Numbered from the stretch's first letter, positions 1 to 12,622 are shown. The stretch is DNA of 64,000 bases from Siphonodentalium dalli (GCA_032622095.1 CP136066.1:43351835-43415834), one strand, 5' to 3'. Notes: generated by a model not told the origin, from the letters alone. Program-made: numbers and translations.

Positions 1-866
1 AAATTCACATTTAATAAATAATTGAGCTTAAGCGCAATAAGGAATCCCTATGGGTATATGGGAAGCCATACACGGAGAGATCTAATTGCACTTGAATTTG
101 TCAGAGCACTAGACCAATAAAACTTCAAAAAAATTTATAGGAGAGATTTGAAAATGGGTAAGGTACGTTTCGATGCCCTTCCCACTGAAAAAAAAAGAAG
201 TTATCTGTGTCTAGTCCAATAAAAAGTTTTGGGTAGGCAGGGGTAGGCACCTTCTTCTAGGGTAGGTAGGGAAACCCTAAACACAGGTATTTTTGTTTTG
301 CCTAAGCGTAATAAGAAATCTCTTATTGGGCTTAAGCGCAATAAGGAATATTATTATTGCGCTTAAGCGCAATTAGATCTTCAGTTATTGCGCTTAAGTG
401 CAATAAGGGATTTTTAAGCGCAATAAGACATTCCTTATTGCGATCACCCCTCTGCAAATAGTAGAATTATCCTATATTTGCTCCACCCATTGTACCATGG
501 ACTACACCATTTGAATTATAGGGAGTTTATGTAATGTGGGTAATTGCACTTAAGCGCAATACGGAATATTCCTTATTGCGCTTAAGTGTAATTAGCTCTT
601 ATTGCGCTTAAGTGCAATAAGGATATTCCTTATTGCACTTAAGCGCAATAAGAATACTTAAGCGCAATAAGATATTCCGCATTGCGCTTAAGCGCAATAA
701 GATATTCCTTATTGCGCTTAAGTGCAATAAGATATTACTTATTGTGCTAAAGCGCAATAAGGAATTTCCTTATTGCGTTTTAATAAGCGCAATCAGATTC
801 CTTATTGCACTTAAGCTCAATTATTTATTAAATGTCAATTTGGCTTCCCATATACCCATAGGTTAC
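1..866. repeat. Array of TTAAGCGCAA palindromes
   Basis: The core palindrome TTGCGCTTAAGCGCAA and close variants recur many times between about 300 and 830. Between about 600 and 780 the spacing is close to 30 bp, and the spacers (for example GGAATATTCC) are themselves self-complementary. The strand could therefore fold into a chain of small hairpins. Sequence at 1-72 is repeated in inverted orientation at about 803-866, with the block TATGGGTATATGGGAAGCCA in both, so this is probably one end-to-end element cut by the window start. The peptide readable here (repeats of ALKRNKIFLI) is only a translation of the repeat. Confidence 0.85.
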
Positions 867-1186
867 CCACATCAAATATGCGACAAAGATGTGCATGTAC
901 AACAGCATATTCTCTCATGTTGTGTCGCTGCTCAGCCACAACCCCCAACCACACTATCCTAACTACGCCATACATGTATAGCATATTTACGCCCACCCAC
1001 AGATGGTATGCACCGTACCTACTAGTATATATGTTCCTACTTTGCGTCGTATACATGATTATGATGAGGTACATGTATAATACATTATGTATAGAGCAGG
1101 CACAAATATATCCTATAGGGACGATGCATAAGGGCAGTGTGGGTTTTTACTAATGGGGTGGGCAATGGTGTGCATTACAAGCCCAT
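867..1186. other. No feature recognised
   Basis: AT-rich sequence between the palindrome array and the 1.13-kb tandem array. Short overlapping open frames are present on both strands but show no recognisable domain or codon signal. Confidence 0.5.
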
Positions 1187-4100
1187 GTGGCAGAAATAGT
1201 AATACCGAATTAAAATGTTGTCATCTCAAAGATGAATACTTGTTTTGAAATAATTATCATGTTATGTTCAATTACTCAGCTTTTCATTATATCGGTAGGT
1301 ATTCAAGGTCTCATCTATCCAATGATGAACATCCTACAATAATACATGTTCAGGAAATCTGTTTTATCATACCATTTAATTTAACAGAAGAATATAATGA
1401 GCTGACATTGGCATTGCAGCTATAATTTAATGTAAAATACATCAATGAGAATTGAAGGAATCTTTTATTTTTTCAGTTAAATTTTTTCCTCGTAAGAAGC
1501 GGAACCCACCCCATGATATTGTGTTATAAAAGAACAATTATTGTGTAAATATTGAAATTAGAGCCACCTTCACTAGATTAATGCTTTATATTTGTCCAGT
1601 TCATAAGTGTACATTTAAAATCATTTTAGTAGTCATAATTTATCTTTAAACATGGATTTGGAGAAACAGTTACATGGCAATGGAAAAATCTGCTATTGGC
1701 ATTCAGAAAAACCCACCCACCTGGTCCTTGTATCCTGGTGTTTTTTCCTGCCTGCACTCTATGTTCTCAGTCAATCATATATGAAAAAATTTGATGGGGT
1801 AGGGAGGTTTTTATTTGCCCAAGAAATATACAACTATATATATGAACAAATGTTTGATGAGGGAGTTACCTGCATGAGAACATGCTTTTAATCACCCGCC
1901 TAGTTGGGCAAAGTTGGGGATAGCAGTCTCCAGAAAAAAAATGGGGATAGGCATTTTCAAAATATACTAAAAAATAATCTAAATCCGTTAATATTTGGTT
2001 GAGATTGGTTGATATTTGATTTAGTTTGGTAAATTGTAATGCCTAAAAATTACAATCAAATGCCATTGCTGCACTTGTAACTGGTAAACATGTATTGCAG
2101 GGCCTAGTTTAGAACTCGTTTTAGAAATTCCTCTTAAAGTGAACTCACACAGCATATCAAACATGTTAAAAACAACAACAAACATAAAAATAAAAAATGC
2201 AACAGAAACATTTTTGGATGCATTTAGATAATTTTACAATGAATAGGGTTTGCATTCATTCAATTTAATTTAGCCTGGTCCAGTGGGGTAAGGAATAAAA
2301 TATTGATAAAAAGTTGTGGCAGAAATAGTAATACCGAATTAAAATGTTGTCATCTCAAAGATGAATACTTGTTTTGAAATAATTATCATGTTATGTTCAA
2401 TTACTCAGCTTTTCATTATATCGGTAGGTATTCAAGGTCCCATCTATCCAATGATGAACATCCTACAATAATACATGTTCAGGAAATCTGTTTTATCATA
2501 CCATTTAATTTAACAGAAGAATATAATGAGCTGACATTGGCATTGCAGCTATAATTTAATGTAAAATACATCAATGAGAATTGATGGAATCTTTTATTTT
2601 TTCAGTTAAATTTTTTCCTCGTAAGAAGCGGAACCCACCCCATGATATTGTGTTATAAAAGAACAATTATTGTGTAAATATTGAAATTAGAGCCCCCTTC
2701 ACTAGATTATATTTGTCCAGTTCATAAGTGTACATTTAAAATCATTTTAGTAGTCATTATTTATCTTTAAACATGGATTTGGAGAAACAGTTACATGGCA
2801 ATGGAAAAATCTGCTATTGGCATTCAGAAAAACCCACCCACCTGGTCCTTGTATCCTGGTGTTTTTTCCTGCCTGCACTCTATGTTCTCAGTCAATCATA
2901 TATGAAAAATTTGATGGGGTAGGGAGGTTTTTATTTGCCCAAGAAATATACAACTATATATATGAACAAATGTTTGATGAGGGAGTTACCTGCATGAGAA
3001 CATGCTTTTAATCACCCGCCTAGTTGGGCAAAGTTGGGGATAGCAGTCTCCAGAAAAAAAAATGGGGTTAGGCATTTTCAAAATATACTAAAAAATAATC
3101 TAAATCCGTTAATATTTGGTTGAGATTGGTTGATATTTGATTTAGTTTGGTAAATTGTAATGCCTAAAAATTACAATCAAATGCCATTGCTGCACTTGTA
3201 ACTGGTAAACATGTATTGCAGGGCCTAGTTTAGAACTCGTTTTAGAAATTCCTCTTAAAGTGAACTCACACAGCATATCAAACATGTTAAAAACAACAAC
3301 AAACATAAAAATAAAAAATGCAACAGAAACATTTTTGGATGCATTTAGATAATTTCACAATGAATAGGGTTTGCATTCATTCAATTTAATTTAGCCTGGT
3401 CCAGTGGGGTAAGGAATAAAATATTGATAAAAAGTTGTGGCAGAAATAGTAATACCGAATTAAAATGTTGTCATCTCAAAGATGAATACTTGTTTTGAAA
3501 TAATTATCATGTTATGTTCAATTACTCAGCTTTTCATTATATCGGTAGGTATTCAAGGTCCCATCTATCCAATGATGAACATCCTACAATAATACATGTT
3601 CAGGAAATCTGTTTTATCATACCATTTAATTTAACAGAAGAATATAATGAGCTGACATTGGCATTGCAGCTATAATTTAATGTAAAATACATCAATGAGA
3701 ATTGATGGAATCTTTTATTTTTTCAGTTAAATTTTTTCCTCGTAAGAAGCGGAACCCACCCCATGATATTGTGTTATAAAAGAACAATTATTGTGTAAAT
3801 ATTGAAATTAGAGCCCCCTTCACTAGATTAATGCTTTATATTTGTCCAGTTCATACGTGTACATTTAAAATCATTTTAGTAGTCATAATTTATCTTTAAA
3901 CATGGATTTGGAGAAACAGTTACATGGCAATGGAAAAATCTGCTATTGGCATTCAGAAAAACCCACCCACCTGGTCCTTGTATCCTGGTGTTTTTTCCTG
4001 CCTGCACTCTATGTTCTCAGTCAATCATATATGAAAAAATTTGATGGGGTAGGGAGGTTTTTATTTGCCCAAGAAATATACAACTATATATATGAACAAA

Positions 4101-5695
4101 TGTTTGATGAGGGAGTTACCTGCACGAGAACATGCTTTTAATCACCCGCCTAGTTGGGCAAAGTTGGGGATAGCAGTCTCCAGAAAAAAAATGGGGATAG
4201 GCATTTTCAAAATATACTAAAAAATAATCTAAATCCGTTAATATTTGGTTGAGATTGGTTGATATTTGATTTAGTTTGGTAAATTGTAATGCCTAAAAAT
4301 TACAATCAAATGCCATTGCTGCACTTGTAACTGGTAAACATGTATTGCAGGGCCTAGTTTAGAACTCGTTTTAGAAATTCCTCTTAAAGTGAACTCACAC
4401 AGCATATCAAACATGTTAAAAACAACAACAAACATAAAAATAAAAAATGCAACAGAAACATTTTTGGATGCATTTAGATAATTTCACAATGAATAGGGTT
4501 TGCATTCATTCAATTTAATTTAGCCTGGTCCAGTGGGGTAAGGAATAAAATATTGATAAAAAGTTGTGGCAGAAATAGTAATACCGAATTAAAATGTTGT
4601 CATCTCAAAGATGAATACTTGTTTTGAAATAATTATCATGTTATGTTCAATTACTCAGCTTTTCATTATATCGGTAGGTATTCAAGGTCCCATCTATCCA
4701 ATGATGAACATCCTACAATAATACATGTTCAGGAAATCTGTTTTATCATACCATTTAATTTAACAGAAGAATATAATGAGCTGACATTGGCATTGCAGCT
4801 ATAATTTAATGTAAAATACATCAATGAGAATTGATGGAATCTTTTATTTTTTCAGTTAAATTTTTTCCTCGTAAGAAGCGGAACCCACCCCATGATATTG
4901 TGTTATAAAAGAACAATTATTGTGTAAATATTGAAATTAGAGCCCCTTTCACTAGATTAATGCTTTATATTTGTCCAGTTCATAAGTGTACATTTAAAAT
5001 CATTTTAGTAGTCATTATTTATCTTTAAACGTGGATTTGGAGAAACAGTTACATGGCAATGGAAAAATCCGCTATTGGCATTCAGAAAAACCCACCCACC
5101 TGGTCCTTGTATCCTGGTGTTTTTTCCTGCCTGCACTCTATGTTCTCAGTCAATCATATATGAAACATTTGATGGGGTAGGGAGGTTTTTATTTGCCCAA
5201 GAAATATACAACTATATATATGAACAAATGTTTGATGAGGGAGTTACCTGCATGAGAACATGCTTTTAATCACCCGCCTAGTTGGGCAAAGTTGGGGATA
5301 GCAGTCTCCAGAAAAAAAAATGGGGATAGGCATTTTCAAAATATACTAAAAAATAATCTAAATCCGTTAATATTTGGTTGAGATTGGTTGATATTTGATT
5401 TAGTTTGGTAAATTGTAATGCCTAAAAATTACAATCAAATGCCATTGCTGCACTTGTAACTGGTAAACATGTATTGCAGGGCCTAGTTTAGAACTCGTTT
5501 TAGAAATTCCTCTTAAAGTGAACTCACACAGCATATCAAACATGTTAAAAACAACAACAAACATAAAAATAAAAAATGCAACAGAAACATTTTTGGATGC
5601 ATTTAGATAATTTCACAATGAATAGGGTTTGCATTCATTCAATTTAATTTAGCCTGGTCCAGTGGGGTAAGGAATAAAATATTGATAAAAAGTTG
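1187..5695. repeat. Four tandem 1.13-kb units, A-B-A-B
   Basis: Four near-identical units begin at about 1187, 2316, 3437 and 4566, with lengths of about 1129, 1121, 1129 and 1130 bp. Units 1 and 3 share variants (CATAATTTATC, an A6 run before TTTGATGG, an A8 run before TGGGG). Units 2 and 4 share the alternatives (CATTATTTATC, a shorter A run, an A9 run). Unit 1 also has private changes. The pattern suggests duplication of an A-B dimer. A 79- or 64-codon open frame in each unit is shifted by the A-run length, and I see no domain in it. A diverged piece of the unit occurs at about 8008-8145. Assembly duplication is an alternative explanation. Confidence 0.95.
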
Positions 5696-6305
5696 AATTT
5701 TTTTCTACTATTTTAGGACCCACCATTCTGGGAATACTCTGTATCTCATACAATTTATATGATTGAGTGAAATAAAGCAATTCAATAAAAAAAAAATAGT
5801 ATTACATCTGGCCATCATTAAAACATCCTAACTGTTTCAGTCCAGATATATGATATTTCAATTGAGTGCAATATTACATGGTGTTTTGATTACAGTCAGC
5901 ACAGACATGGATTAGCCTCTGGGTCATCAAGAGATTAGTTGGCTTCAGACCACATTCACTGACTAAACAATGGCACCTGCAGTATTAAGCTAATTGGCGA
6001 TTATGACAGACCATCGATGAACTATGATATGATATCTCAATATTGTGATATATTACCAGCCAACAAACCAGTGAAACAGTTTCTCACCCTTCACGTCCCT
6101 GGGAAGAAAACATTGGTTACATCCCCGCCCACCCTGATCACACCCTTGTCTGATTTTTCTTACCTTAACATGTAGAAGCCAGATACTCTCATTTTATCAT
6201 TTAATATGACTCATCAAACAATTGTCATTGGTCAGTTGGTAACAAGGAAGCCTGATTTTCAGCAGAGGCATTGTTTTTTTTGTACCAAGTTTACTGAATA
6301 TTTTC
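5696..6305. other. Gene-free stretch with AATAAA and A-tract
   Basis: AATAAA at 5771-5776 is followed about ten bases later by a 10-nt A run (5787-5796). This looks like the 3' tail of a retrotransposed transcript sitting just beyond the tandem array. No source gene or open frame can be recognised. The rest shows nothing. Confidence 0.35.
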
Positions 6306-6427
6306 TACCTTAACATCTAATGGCCAGTGGTAGGGAAGATAAACTTCATGTAGGTAGGACAATTCTCCAAACTTCTATTATTGTATGATGAAATTCGAAT
6401 AGCTGGCCATTAGATGTTAATTAAGGT
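6306..6427. repeat. Inverted repeat around TACCTTAACATCTAATGGCCA
   Basis: The left arm (6306-6328) reads ACCTTAACATCTAATGGCC. Its complement is at 6403-6427, with a 4-nt insertion in the right arm and a spacer of about 74 bp. The size fits a small foldback element or a hairpin left by one. No coding content. Confidence 0.6.
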
Positions 6428-7011
6428 AAACAAAATTCAGGTCTGGGGCTGGGAGTGATCATATGGGGGGTGTAATGGGTGATTGATATATTGGTCTCGT
6501 GGTGAATAGGATCTCAACATCTCAATTTAGGTAATAATTTAAGAGGTACCAATGGGCAAGATTCACTGGGTACCCCCCTGTTGACTGATACTTGGGATTC
6601 ATATGTCCAATTTGACTAAAAGGTAAACTCAGCAATATTAAGGCTAGTACATATATGCATATAGCCCCAATTGTTTCAAATGTTACTGAACCGAATGAGA
6701 ATATTTTATAAAATTCAATCTCACACAACCCCTGGTTAAGTGGTCCAGTTAATTTGCTAAGATGACGGTAGGGCAAGACTTTAACTGTGGTTAGTTTATA
6801 TAAAGTTTTTATTTACTCGACGTTTGGCTAATCTGAACGTATCAAAGAAGTGCCGTTGTGTGTGTAAAACATTAAAAAAACTTATACCTTTAATCTCAAA
6901 TATTATATTATGGCTGCATTGGTTGTTACAACCCTATCATAATAGATGCATCTCACAGTAAAGTAGTTTAAATGCGCTTTACGTGGTTATTACCCCTGCC
7001 ATAGGGCATTG
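6428..7011. other. Gene-free; holds a dispersed repeat
   Basis: About 6722-6775 (CCCCTGGTTAAGTGGTCC and following bases) is similar to about 29510-29555 (CCCCTGGCTAACTGGTCC), so it is a dispersed repeat. Nothing else stands out. The 84-codon minus-strand frame over 6522-6776 has no recognisable domain. Confidence 0.4.
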
Positions 7012-7262
7012 ACTATACCCAACCTCGCTTAGAGCAAGCCATCCAAGCAGCTAATGATTGCATCAGGATTAGCATACTGACAATATCTATCGACTCCCAA
7101 CTGGGTACTTGGTTAACTGGTGAGTTATCATCGACATATGTGTATTTTATCGCTTGCCAAAGACAACCAATACAGCAATTGATGTTCAATGCCAGAGCAG
7201 GATTCGAACGCGTGAAATAATAACCCCACCATACTATGTCTAACCACTGGAACACCCTGTCA
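7012..7262 (-). mobile_element. tRNA-derived SINE
   Basis: On the minus strand the element begins near 7262 with a tRNA-like head. A box-A-like stretch, TGTTCCAGTGGTTAGACAT, is followed by a box-B-like GTTCGAATCC, about 70 nt in all. This is the internal RNA polymerase III promoter layout. The T-arm stem no longer pairs, so it is not a working tRNA. The roughly 180-bp body contains TCTTTGGCAAG, GTACCCAGTTGGGAGTC and GGATGGCTTGCTCTAAGCGAG, an order I associate with the central domain of invertebrate tRNA SINEs (from memory). The exact 3' end is unclear. Confidence 0.6.
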
Positions 7263-8007
7263 TTATAAATGATGGATATCGCTGTCATTTTACTAACACC
7301 ATGCAGCAAAATAATTATTATTTTATATATATGTTCTCGAATTTTTCATATAAACTCTGGGTTTTTCTCAAATCTCTTGGATTAGCAAACATTCCGAAAA
7401 TGACAACTTAAAAAAATAACAATACTTTTTCTTAACAGCATCATTTTTCCCTACAAGCTGCATCAAAGGAATTCAGCAAGAATTGCCATCCTCACAGCTT
7501 ATTAACATGATCACTTAATCAGAGCTAGGTTATGGACATTTCTAATTACCGTAATGATGATGGACAAGTTATCATATTGTGTAAGCACACTTTGGGAGAA
7601 GGGATACACACCTGGCTAAATTTCCAAAAAAACATTTAACGTGATGGCCGCTGCCGCAGAAAAAAAGTGCATGTGGCAGGGGGGTATAAGGCTATATTCT
7701 CGGATATGTGCCCACCCCTCCAAGTGGCCTCAATGCAAGTTTTTTCCCATTGGGGAATTGGGGACCCACTCACAAAAGTTTGATGAAAAACTGTGAAATT
7801 AGCAGAATAAGGACCAGACATTTGGTGTGAAATGTTTTAAATAACAATACGATGGAATTCCAATCATGTTAAACACTTGTTAAATAAACTTGTCAAATAA
7901 GATTTAGCATCCGTACCCATTGGTTACTAGCACGATTATATGCACAGCAGGTTATTCTCTCGCATGGTAACTATAGCCCAAGCTAGATGACCAATATAAG
8001 TTTATTT
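7263..8007. other. No feature recognised
   Basis: AT-rich sequence with only short frames. No repeat or gene signal that I can support. Confidence 0.4.
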
Positions 8008-8145
8008 GTCATAATTTGTTTGTAAATTTGGAAAAACAATTACATGGCATTGGAAAAATCTGTGATCGGAGCTCAGATTCACCCAACCACCCGGACTTTG
8101 TAACCTGGAATTTTTTCGCGACCCTCCCCTGCCCTGCATGCGGAA
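8008..8145. repeat. Diverged copy of the 1.13-kb unit core
   Basis: The stretch containing TTACATGGCATTGGAAAAATC, an ACCCAACCACCCGGAC block and a GGAATTTTTTCGCGACCC block aligns in the same order with about 1650-1760 of the tandem array. It is clearly more diverged than the four tandem units. This shows the tandem unit is built on an older dispersed repeat. Confidence 0.65.
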
Positions 8146-8337
8146 GGAATAACTAAAGTAACCAAAAAAACTGGACAATTTTCTTAGCATTTTGGAATCT
8201 GATAGAGCCAATATATGAACATTTCCCAGATTTTCTGAATGCTACTTTTCCACTTTAATGTTTTTCCTCAAGAACTCACATACATCTTATTATCGACTAA
8301 AAATGTAATTTCTATGGAGCGATAATTTAAAAGTTTT

Positions 8338-8412
8338 GAATTGCACTTAAGCACAATCCCTTTATTTGAGCTTAAGTGCAATTTATTTATTTGCACTTAA
8401 GCGCAATTAACA
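8338..8412. repeat. TTAAGCGCAA palindrome cluster
   Basis: Three half-related copies of the window-start palindrome (TTGCACTTAAGCACAA, GAGCTTAAGTGCAA, TTGCACTTAAGCGCAA) lie within 75 bp. Confidence 0.7.
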
Positions 8413-9595
8413 TTAAATTTATAATTTAATCTTATTTATCAGAGAAAATAGTTATAAAATAAGGCCAAGTAAAAAAATACTGTGTTCTCAGGCACCTCCC
8501 TCGTCAGTGAAATTCTCGTTTAAAAATCTTCGTCAAACATTTCTAAAAATATTTTCTGTTAAAAATATTGGATTGAACAAAGAAAAAACTATTTTTGGAG
8601 TTTGTTTCCCAGATTTTGAGGAAAAATAACAATTAACGGTCTCTCTGATCTAAATATTGAAATCTAATTGCCTGAGAAGTGAGAACACAGATATATTATT
8701 TTAATGGCCGAAGTAGTATTATATAGGGAGAGGGTCACACCCTCCCCAAGTAGTACCTGGGATTAGGGCAATTTATATGAGGTATGCAAAATGCACAAAG
8801 CCACCACCTCACTGCACCATTTTACTAATACTTTTTCAAATGTTGGCAGAGACGTGGTGACAGGGGGATTGTGTGTCGCCCCCCCCCCCAATTTTGAAGA
8901 AAATATTCATCACCTTGATCTAGTTTATGAAGCTTTGGACATTATATTATCTTACAGCCAGCTATTCTGTGTCAAATGTCCTCAATATTAAATAATGGTG
9001 CAGGCAGGGGGGGTCTGCAAAACAAGGCAATGCCAGAAGCCAATATAGAATTTCATGCAATTCTAAACCAATGCATATAGAAGAAAAATGTCGATTTCAA
9101 AGGCTGCAGCACTTTAATTAGTGGCTGTGAAGGGTAAATCCTGCATCCAAAACCAGTGTCCAACTAAAGATAAAGGATACATTCAATTGTTTCAGTGTGA
9201 CCATATACTAGTAAGCTTATGCATGGAATGGTACACTGTCAGAAATGAGAAATGGAATTATTATACATGCACCAGACCACCATTCGTCACTGCGGTTTAA
9301 AATTTCAATTTCAATATATGTATTAAGTCTAAATTTTAAGTGAATCGAGATAGACATATCGTATGAACAAAAATAACAATAGTTATTGTATCATAACAGG
9401 GGTTTTACCACTACAGCCCATACATGTATTTTCTATACACGTTCTACATACTCCATATCAGGTACACATATCCCACTCCCACTTAAATAACTGCATATGA
9501 TGTTCAGGAGTCAGAAGGGTAGGGGGTGATGCATATTTGGGGAGGAGAGTTAACAAAATACACCCACATGTATAAGGAGAGATAATTTAAGATTT
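8413..9595. other. Gene-free stretch with short C-tract
   Basis: An 11-nt C run occurs at about 8879-8889. The open frames here (up to 66 codons) show no domain. Nothing else is recognisable. Confidence 0.4.
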
Positions 9596-9835
9596 TATTT
9601 GCACTTAAGTGCAATTAATTTATTTGTGATTAAATACAAACCATCTAAGTGCAATTCATCCGTTAGCACTTAAACGTACTTGTAAATCAGATTGACTTGA
9701 AATTAAAAACAGAATGAAGTGGCCTCTGAGAACGGAATTACCAGTAGGTGGACCAGTCCTCCACGAAAAGCTTAAGCGCAAATAAAAAATCTAGGCAGAG
9801 CATAATTGAATTGCATTTAAGAGCAAATAACGGAT
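9596..9835. repeat. Scattered TTAAGCGCAA-type motifs
   Basis: Degenerate forms of the same palindrome (TTGCACTTAAGTGCAATTAA at about 9599 and GCTTAAGCGCAAATAA at about 9769) mark a decayed member of the family seen at 1-866. Confidence 0.5.
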
Positions 9836-10289
9836 AAATGTGAAAATGGCCTTTCATACATGTACATCCATAACCCATCCCTTCCACCTGCCTCTGATGA
9901 AAATGTTTTGGTTGTGGCCTTTGTATAAACAACCGATGGGTTTAATCAGAACATGTGGCCTTTGTTAACATTATTTGAAATTTATGGTTTATTGTTTATA
10001 TAATAAAGAATGCTTTTACCCCCAATTTGCCTCAAACTTTTATGTAAAATGATGAAGCAATTTTTTACAAATTAATCCATATGAAGATAGAATTGATACA
10101 TTATTGCATTATCCTCCCTAACTTAAAAACTGACCAGTATAAATAGAGAGTTTACAATGAAAGTCTTCTAAAGACCATGAGCTTACTTTTCATGCAGGCC
10201 AGACCTATCGTTCAAAATATTCTATTTTGACAGAACATCACCAGTTATATGCATACACAGCTGCAATAGTTCAAATTGAGATAAGATAG
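9836..10289. other. No feature recognised
   Basis: AT-rich; no gene or repeat that I can support. Confidence 0.4.
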
Positions 10290-11600
10290 CAAGCTGCGCT
10301 TTTCTACTGAGGACTTTATATCATTTGTAACATTTGTAACACTTGTAACGCCCGTCTACGAGCAGTTTCTCTGGTATCTCAGAAATAATGTAACACTTGT
10401 AACGCATTGTAACATGTCGCTACACTGAGACGGTAGAAATAAAATAGGCTGCGGTTTTCTACTGGGACTTTAAATCATTTGTAACATTTGTAACACATGT
10501 AACACCCGTCTACGCGCGGTCTCTCTGGTATCTCAGAAATAATGTAACACTTGTAACGCATTGTAACATGTCGCTACACTGAACACGGTAGAAAAAAATA
10601 GGCTGCGGTTTTCTACTGGGACTTTAAATCATTTGTAACATTTGTAACATTTGTAACACTTGTAACACCCGTATACGAGCGGTTTCTCTGGTATCTCAGA
10701 AATAATGTAACACTTGTAACGCATTGTAACATGTCGCTACACTGAACATGGTAGGAAAAAATAGGCTGCGGTTTTCTACTGGGACTTTAAATCATTTGTA
10801 ACATTTGTAACACTTGAAACACCCGTCTACGAGCGGTCTCTCTGGTATCTCAGAAATAATGTAACACTTGTAACACATTGTAACATGTCTCTACACTGAA
10901 CACGGTAGAAAAAAATAGGCTGCGGTTTTCTACTGGGACTTTAAATCATTTGTAACATTTGTAACACTTGTAACACCCGTCTACGAGCGGTCTCTTTGGT
11001 ATCTCAGAAATAATGTAACACTTGTAACACATTGTAACATGTCGCTACACTGAACACGGTAGAAAAAAATAGGCTGCGGTTTTCTACTGGGACTTTAAAT
11101 CATTTGTAACATTTGTAGCATTTGTAACACTTGTAACACCCGTCTACGAGCGGTCTCTCTAGTATCTCAGAAATAATGTAACACTTGTAACACATTGTAA
11201 CATGTCGCTACACTGAACACGGTAGAAAAAAATAGGCTGCGGTTTTCTACTGGGACTTTAAATCATTTGTAACATTTGTAACACTTGTAACACCCGTCTA
11301 CGAGCGGTCTCTTTGGTATCTCAGAAATAATGTAACACTTGTAACGCATTGTAACATGTCGCTACACTGAACATGGTAGAAAAAAATAGGCTGCGGTTTT
11401 CTACTGGGACTTTAAATCATTTGTAACATTTGTAACATTTGTAACACTTGTAACACCCGTCTACGAGCGGTCTCTCTGGTATCTCAGAAATAATGGAACA
11501 CTTGTAACACATTGTAACATGTCGCTACACTGAACACGGTAGAAAAAAATAGGCTGCGGTTTTCTACTGGCACTTTAAATCATTTGTAACATTTATTATC
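10290..11600. repeat. 154/163-bp satellite, about 8.5 copies
   Basis: The anchor GCGGTTTTCTACTGGG recurs at about 10451, 10605, 10768, 10922, 11076, 11239, 11393 and 11556, after a diverged first copy at 10296. Spacing is 154 or 163 bp. The 9-bp difference is one extra copy of an internal TTTGTAACA subrepeat, so the satellite contains a smaller 9-bp repeat. Copies are very similar, which suggests recent expansion or homogenisation. Confidence 0.95.
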
Positions 11601-11643
11601 TCTGGTATCTCATAAATCATATGAAGTAAGATGCCCAGAATAT

Positions 11644-11688
11644 GCATTTTGTAACACTTGTAACATTTGTAACGGTGTTACAAAATGC
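11644..11688. repeat. Perfect 14-bp-arm hairpin
   Basis: GCATTTTGTAACAC at 11644-11657 is followed by its exact complement GTGTTACAAAATGC at 11675-11688. The 17-nt loop is made of the same TTTGTAACA subrepeat as the adjacent satellite. Confidence 0.8.
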
Positions 11689-11726
11689 CTAGTGGAGGAA
11701 AAATGTACCGGTTTCATGCAGTATCT

Positions 11727-12212
11727 AACATTTGAGACTATATATAGATACTTCGCAGAAGATGACGCCATGCAGACTGAGGTCCTCATAGTGTGAATTA
11801 AGTCATTACTGTGTGCGGTAGCGTCACTAAATTCACCCTCTGGGGACCTCATTATGCAATGACAGACACACTATTTCCAGGCTTGTGAGCCATATCCAAT
11901 CATGATATTCCGCGACACAAGCAAGCGCGCAAACAACGCTGAGAAATGAAATTTTATCTGCTGTAAATTAGGGGGAAGGTAACCAAAAATAATGTTCATT
12001 TGAGACTATAGATACTTCCCAGAAGATGATGCCATGCAGAATGAGATCCCCAGAGTATGAATTAAGTGATGCTAGCCATTTGTGTGGATTAGCGTCACTA
12101 AATTCATCCTGGGGACCTCATTATGCAATGACAGACACACTATTTCCAGGCTTGTGAGTCATACCCAATCATGATATTCCGCGACACAAACAAGCGCACA
12201 AACTAAACTGAG
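11727..12212. mobile_element. Duplicated hAT-type MITE half
   Basis: Two direct copies (about 11727-11948 and 11996-12212, offset 269 bp) carry the 3' half of the element found whole at 60777-61216. Shared features are the GCGTCACTAAATTCACCCTC type block, GGGGACCTCATTATGCA, and a CTATTTCCAGGCTTG terminus. The duplication continues past the element end into flanking sequence (CAATCATGATATTCCGCGAC), so it is a local segmental duplication of a truncated insertion, not two insertions. Confidence 0.75.
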
Positions 12213-12560
12213 AACTGACGTAAATGGATGTTACAGTTATGTGGGCATTAGACTGAGTAGCGCATAATTGTGTTGGGCGAGGTAACTAAATGGTTAGATC
12301 TAAATTCAACCCAGAATAACAGTTTTACCTTCTCAAAAATATTTGGCGTCTTCATCGTTTGTCAGTTTTGAACAATCTCCCATGGCGCTATCAGAGCCGA
12401 GTTCACAGAGAAATTTCGTCCCTACACTGATCAGATTTACTGCCGAACACCCGGGCGTTGCCAAGCATCTACTAGCACAATTCCGTAGCTAGCGAGACTG
12501 GGGGCGGGTAGAGCCAGGAGCACACCCCCCAGATCGATCACCACATCGAATACACCATGG
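12213..12560. other. No feature recognised
   Basis: Somewhat more GC-rich than its surroundings. No open frame or repeat that I can support. Confidence 0.4.
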
Positions 12561-12622
12561 TGTGTGTGGGGGGGGGGGTGTGAGGGTGTGTGTGAGGGAG
12601 AGAGGGTGTGTATGTGTGTGTG
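12561..12622. repeat. GT/GA microsatellite with G-run
   Basis: Short TG, GAG and GTGTGT runs with an 11-nt G run at about 12568-12578. Confidence 0.9.

Noticed and set aside
1652-5269. Repeated 79- and 64-codon open frames, one per 1.13-kb unit
   Set aside because: Start and length change with the A-run length in each unit, no domain is visible, and conservation is explained by recent duplication of the whole unit.
7190-7262. Functional tRNA on the minus strand
   Set aside because: Box A and box B are recognisable, but the T-arm and acceptor stems do not pair and a SINE-like body follows directly.
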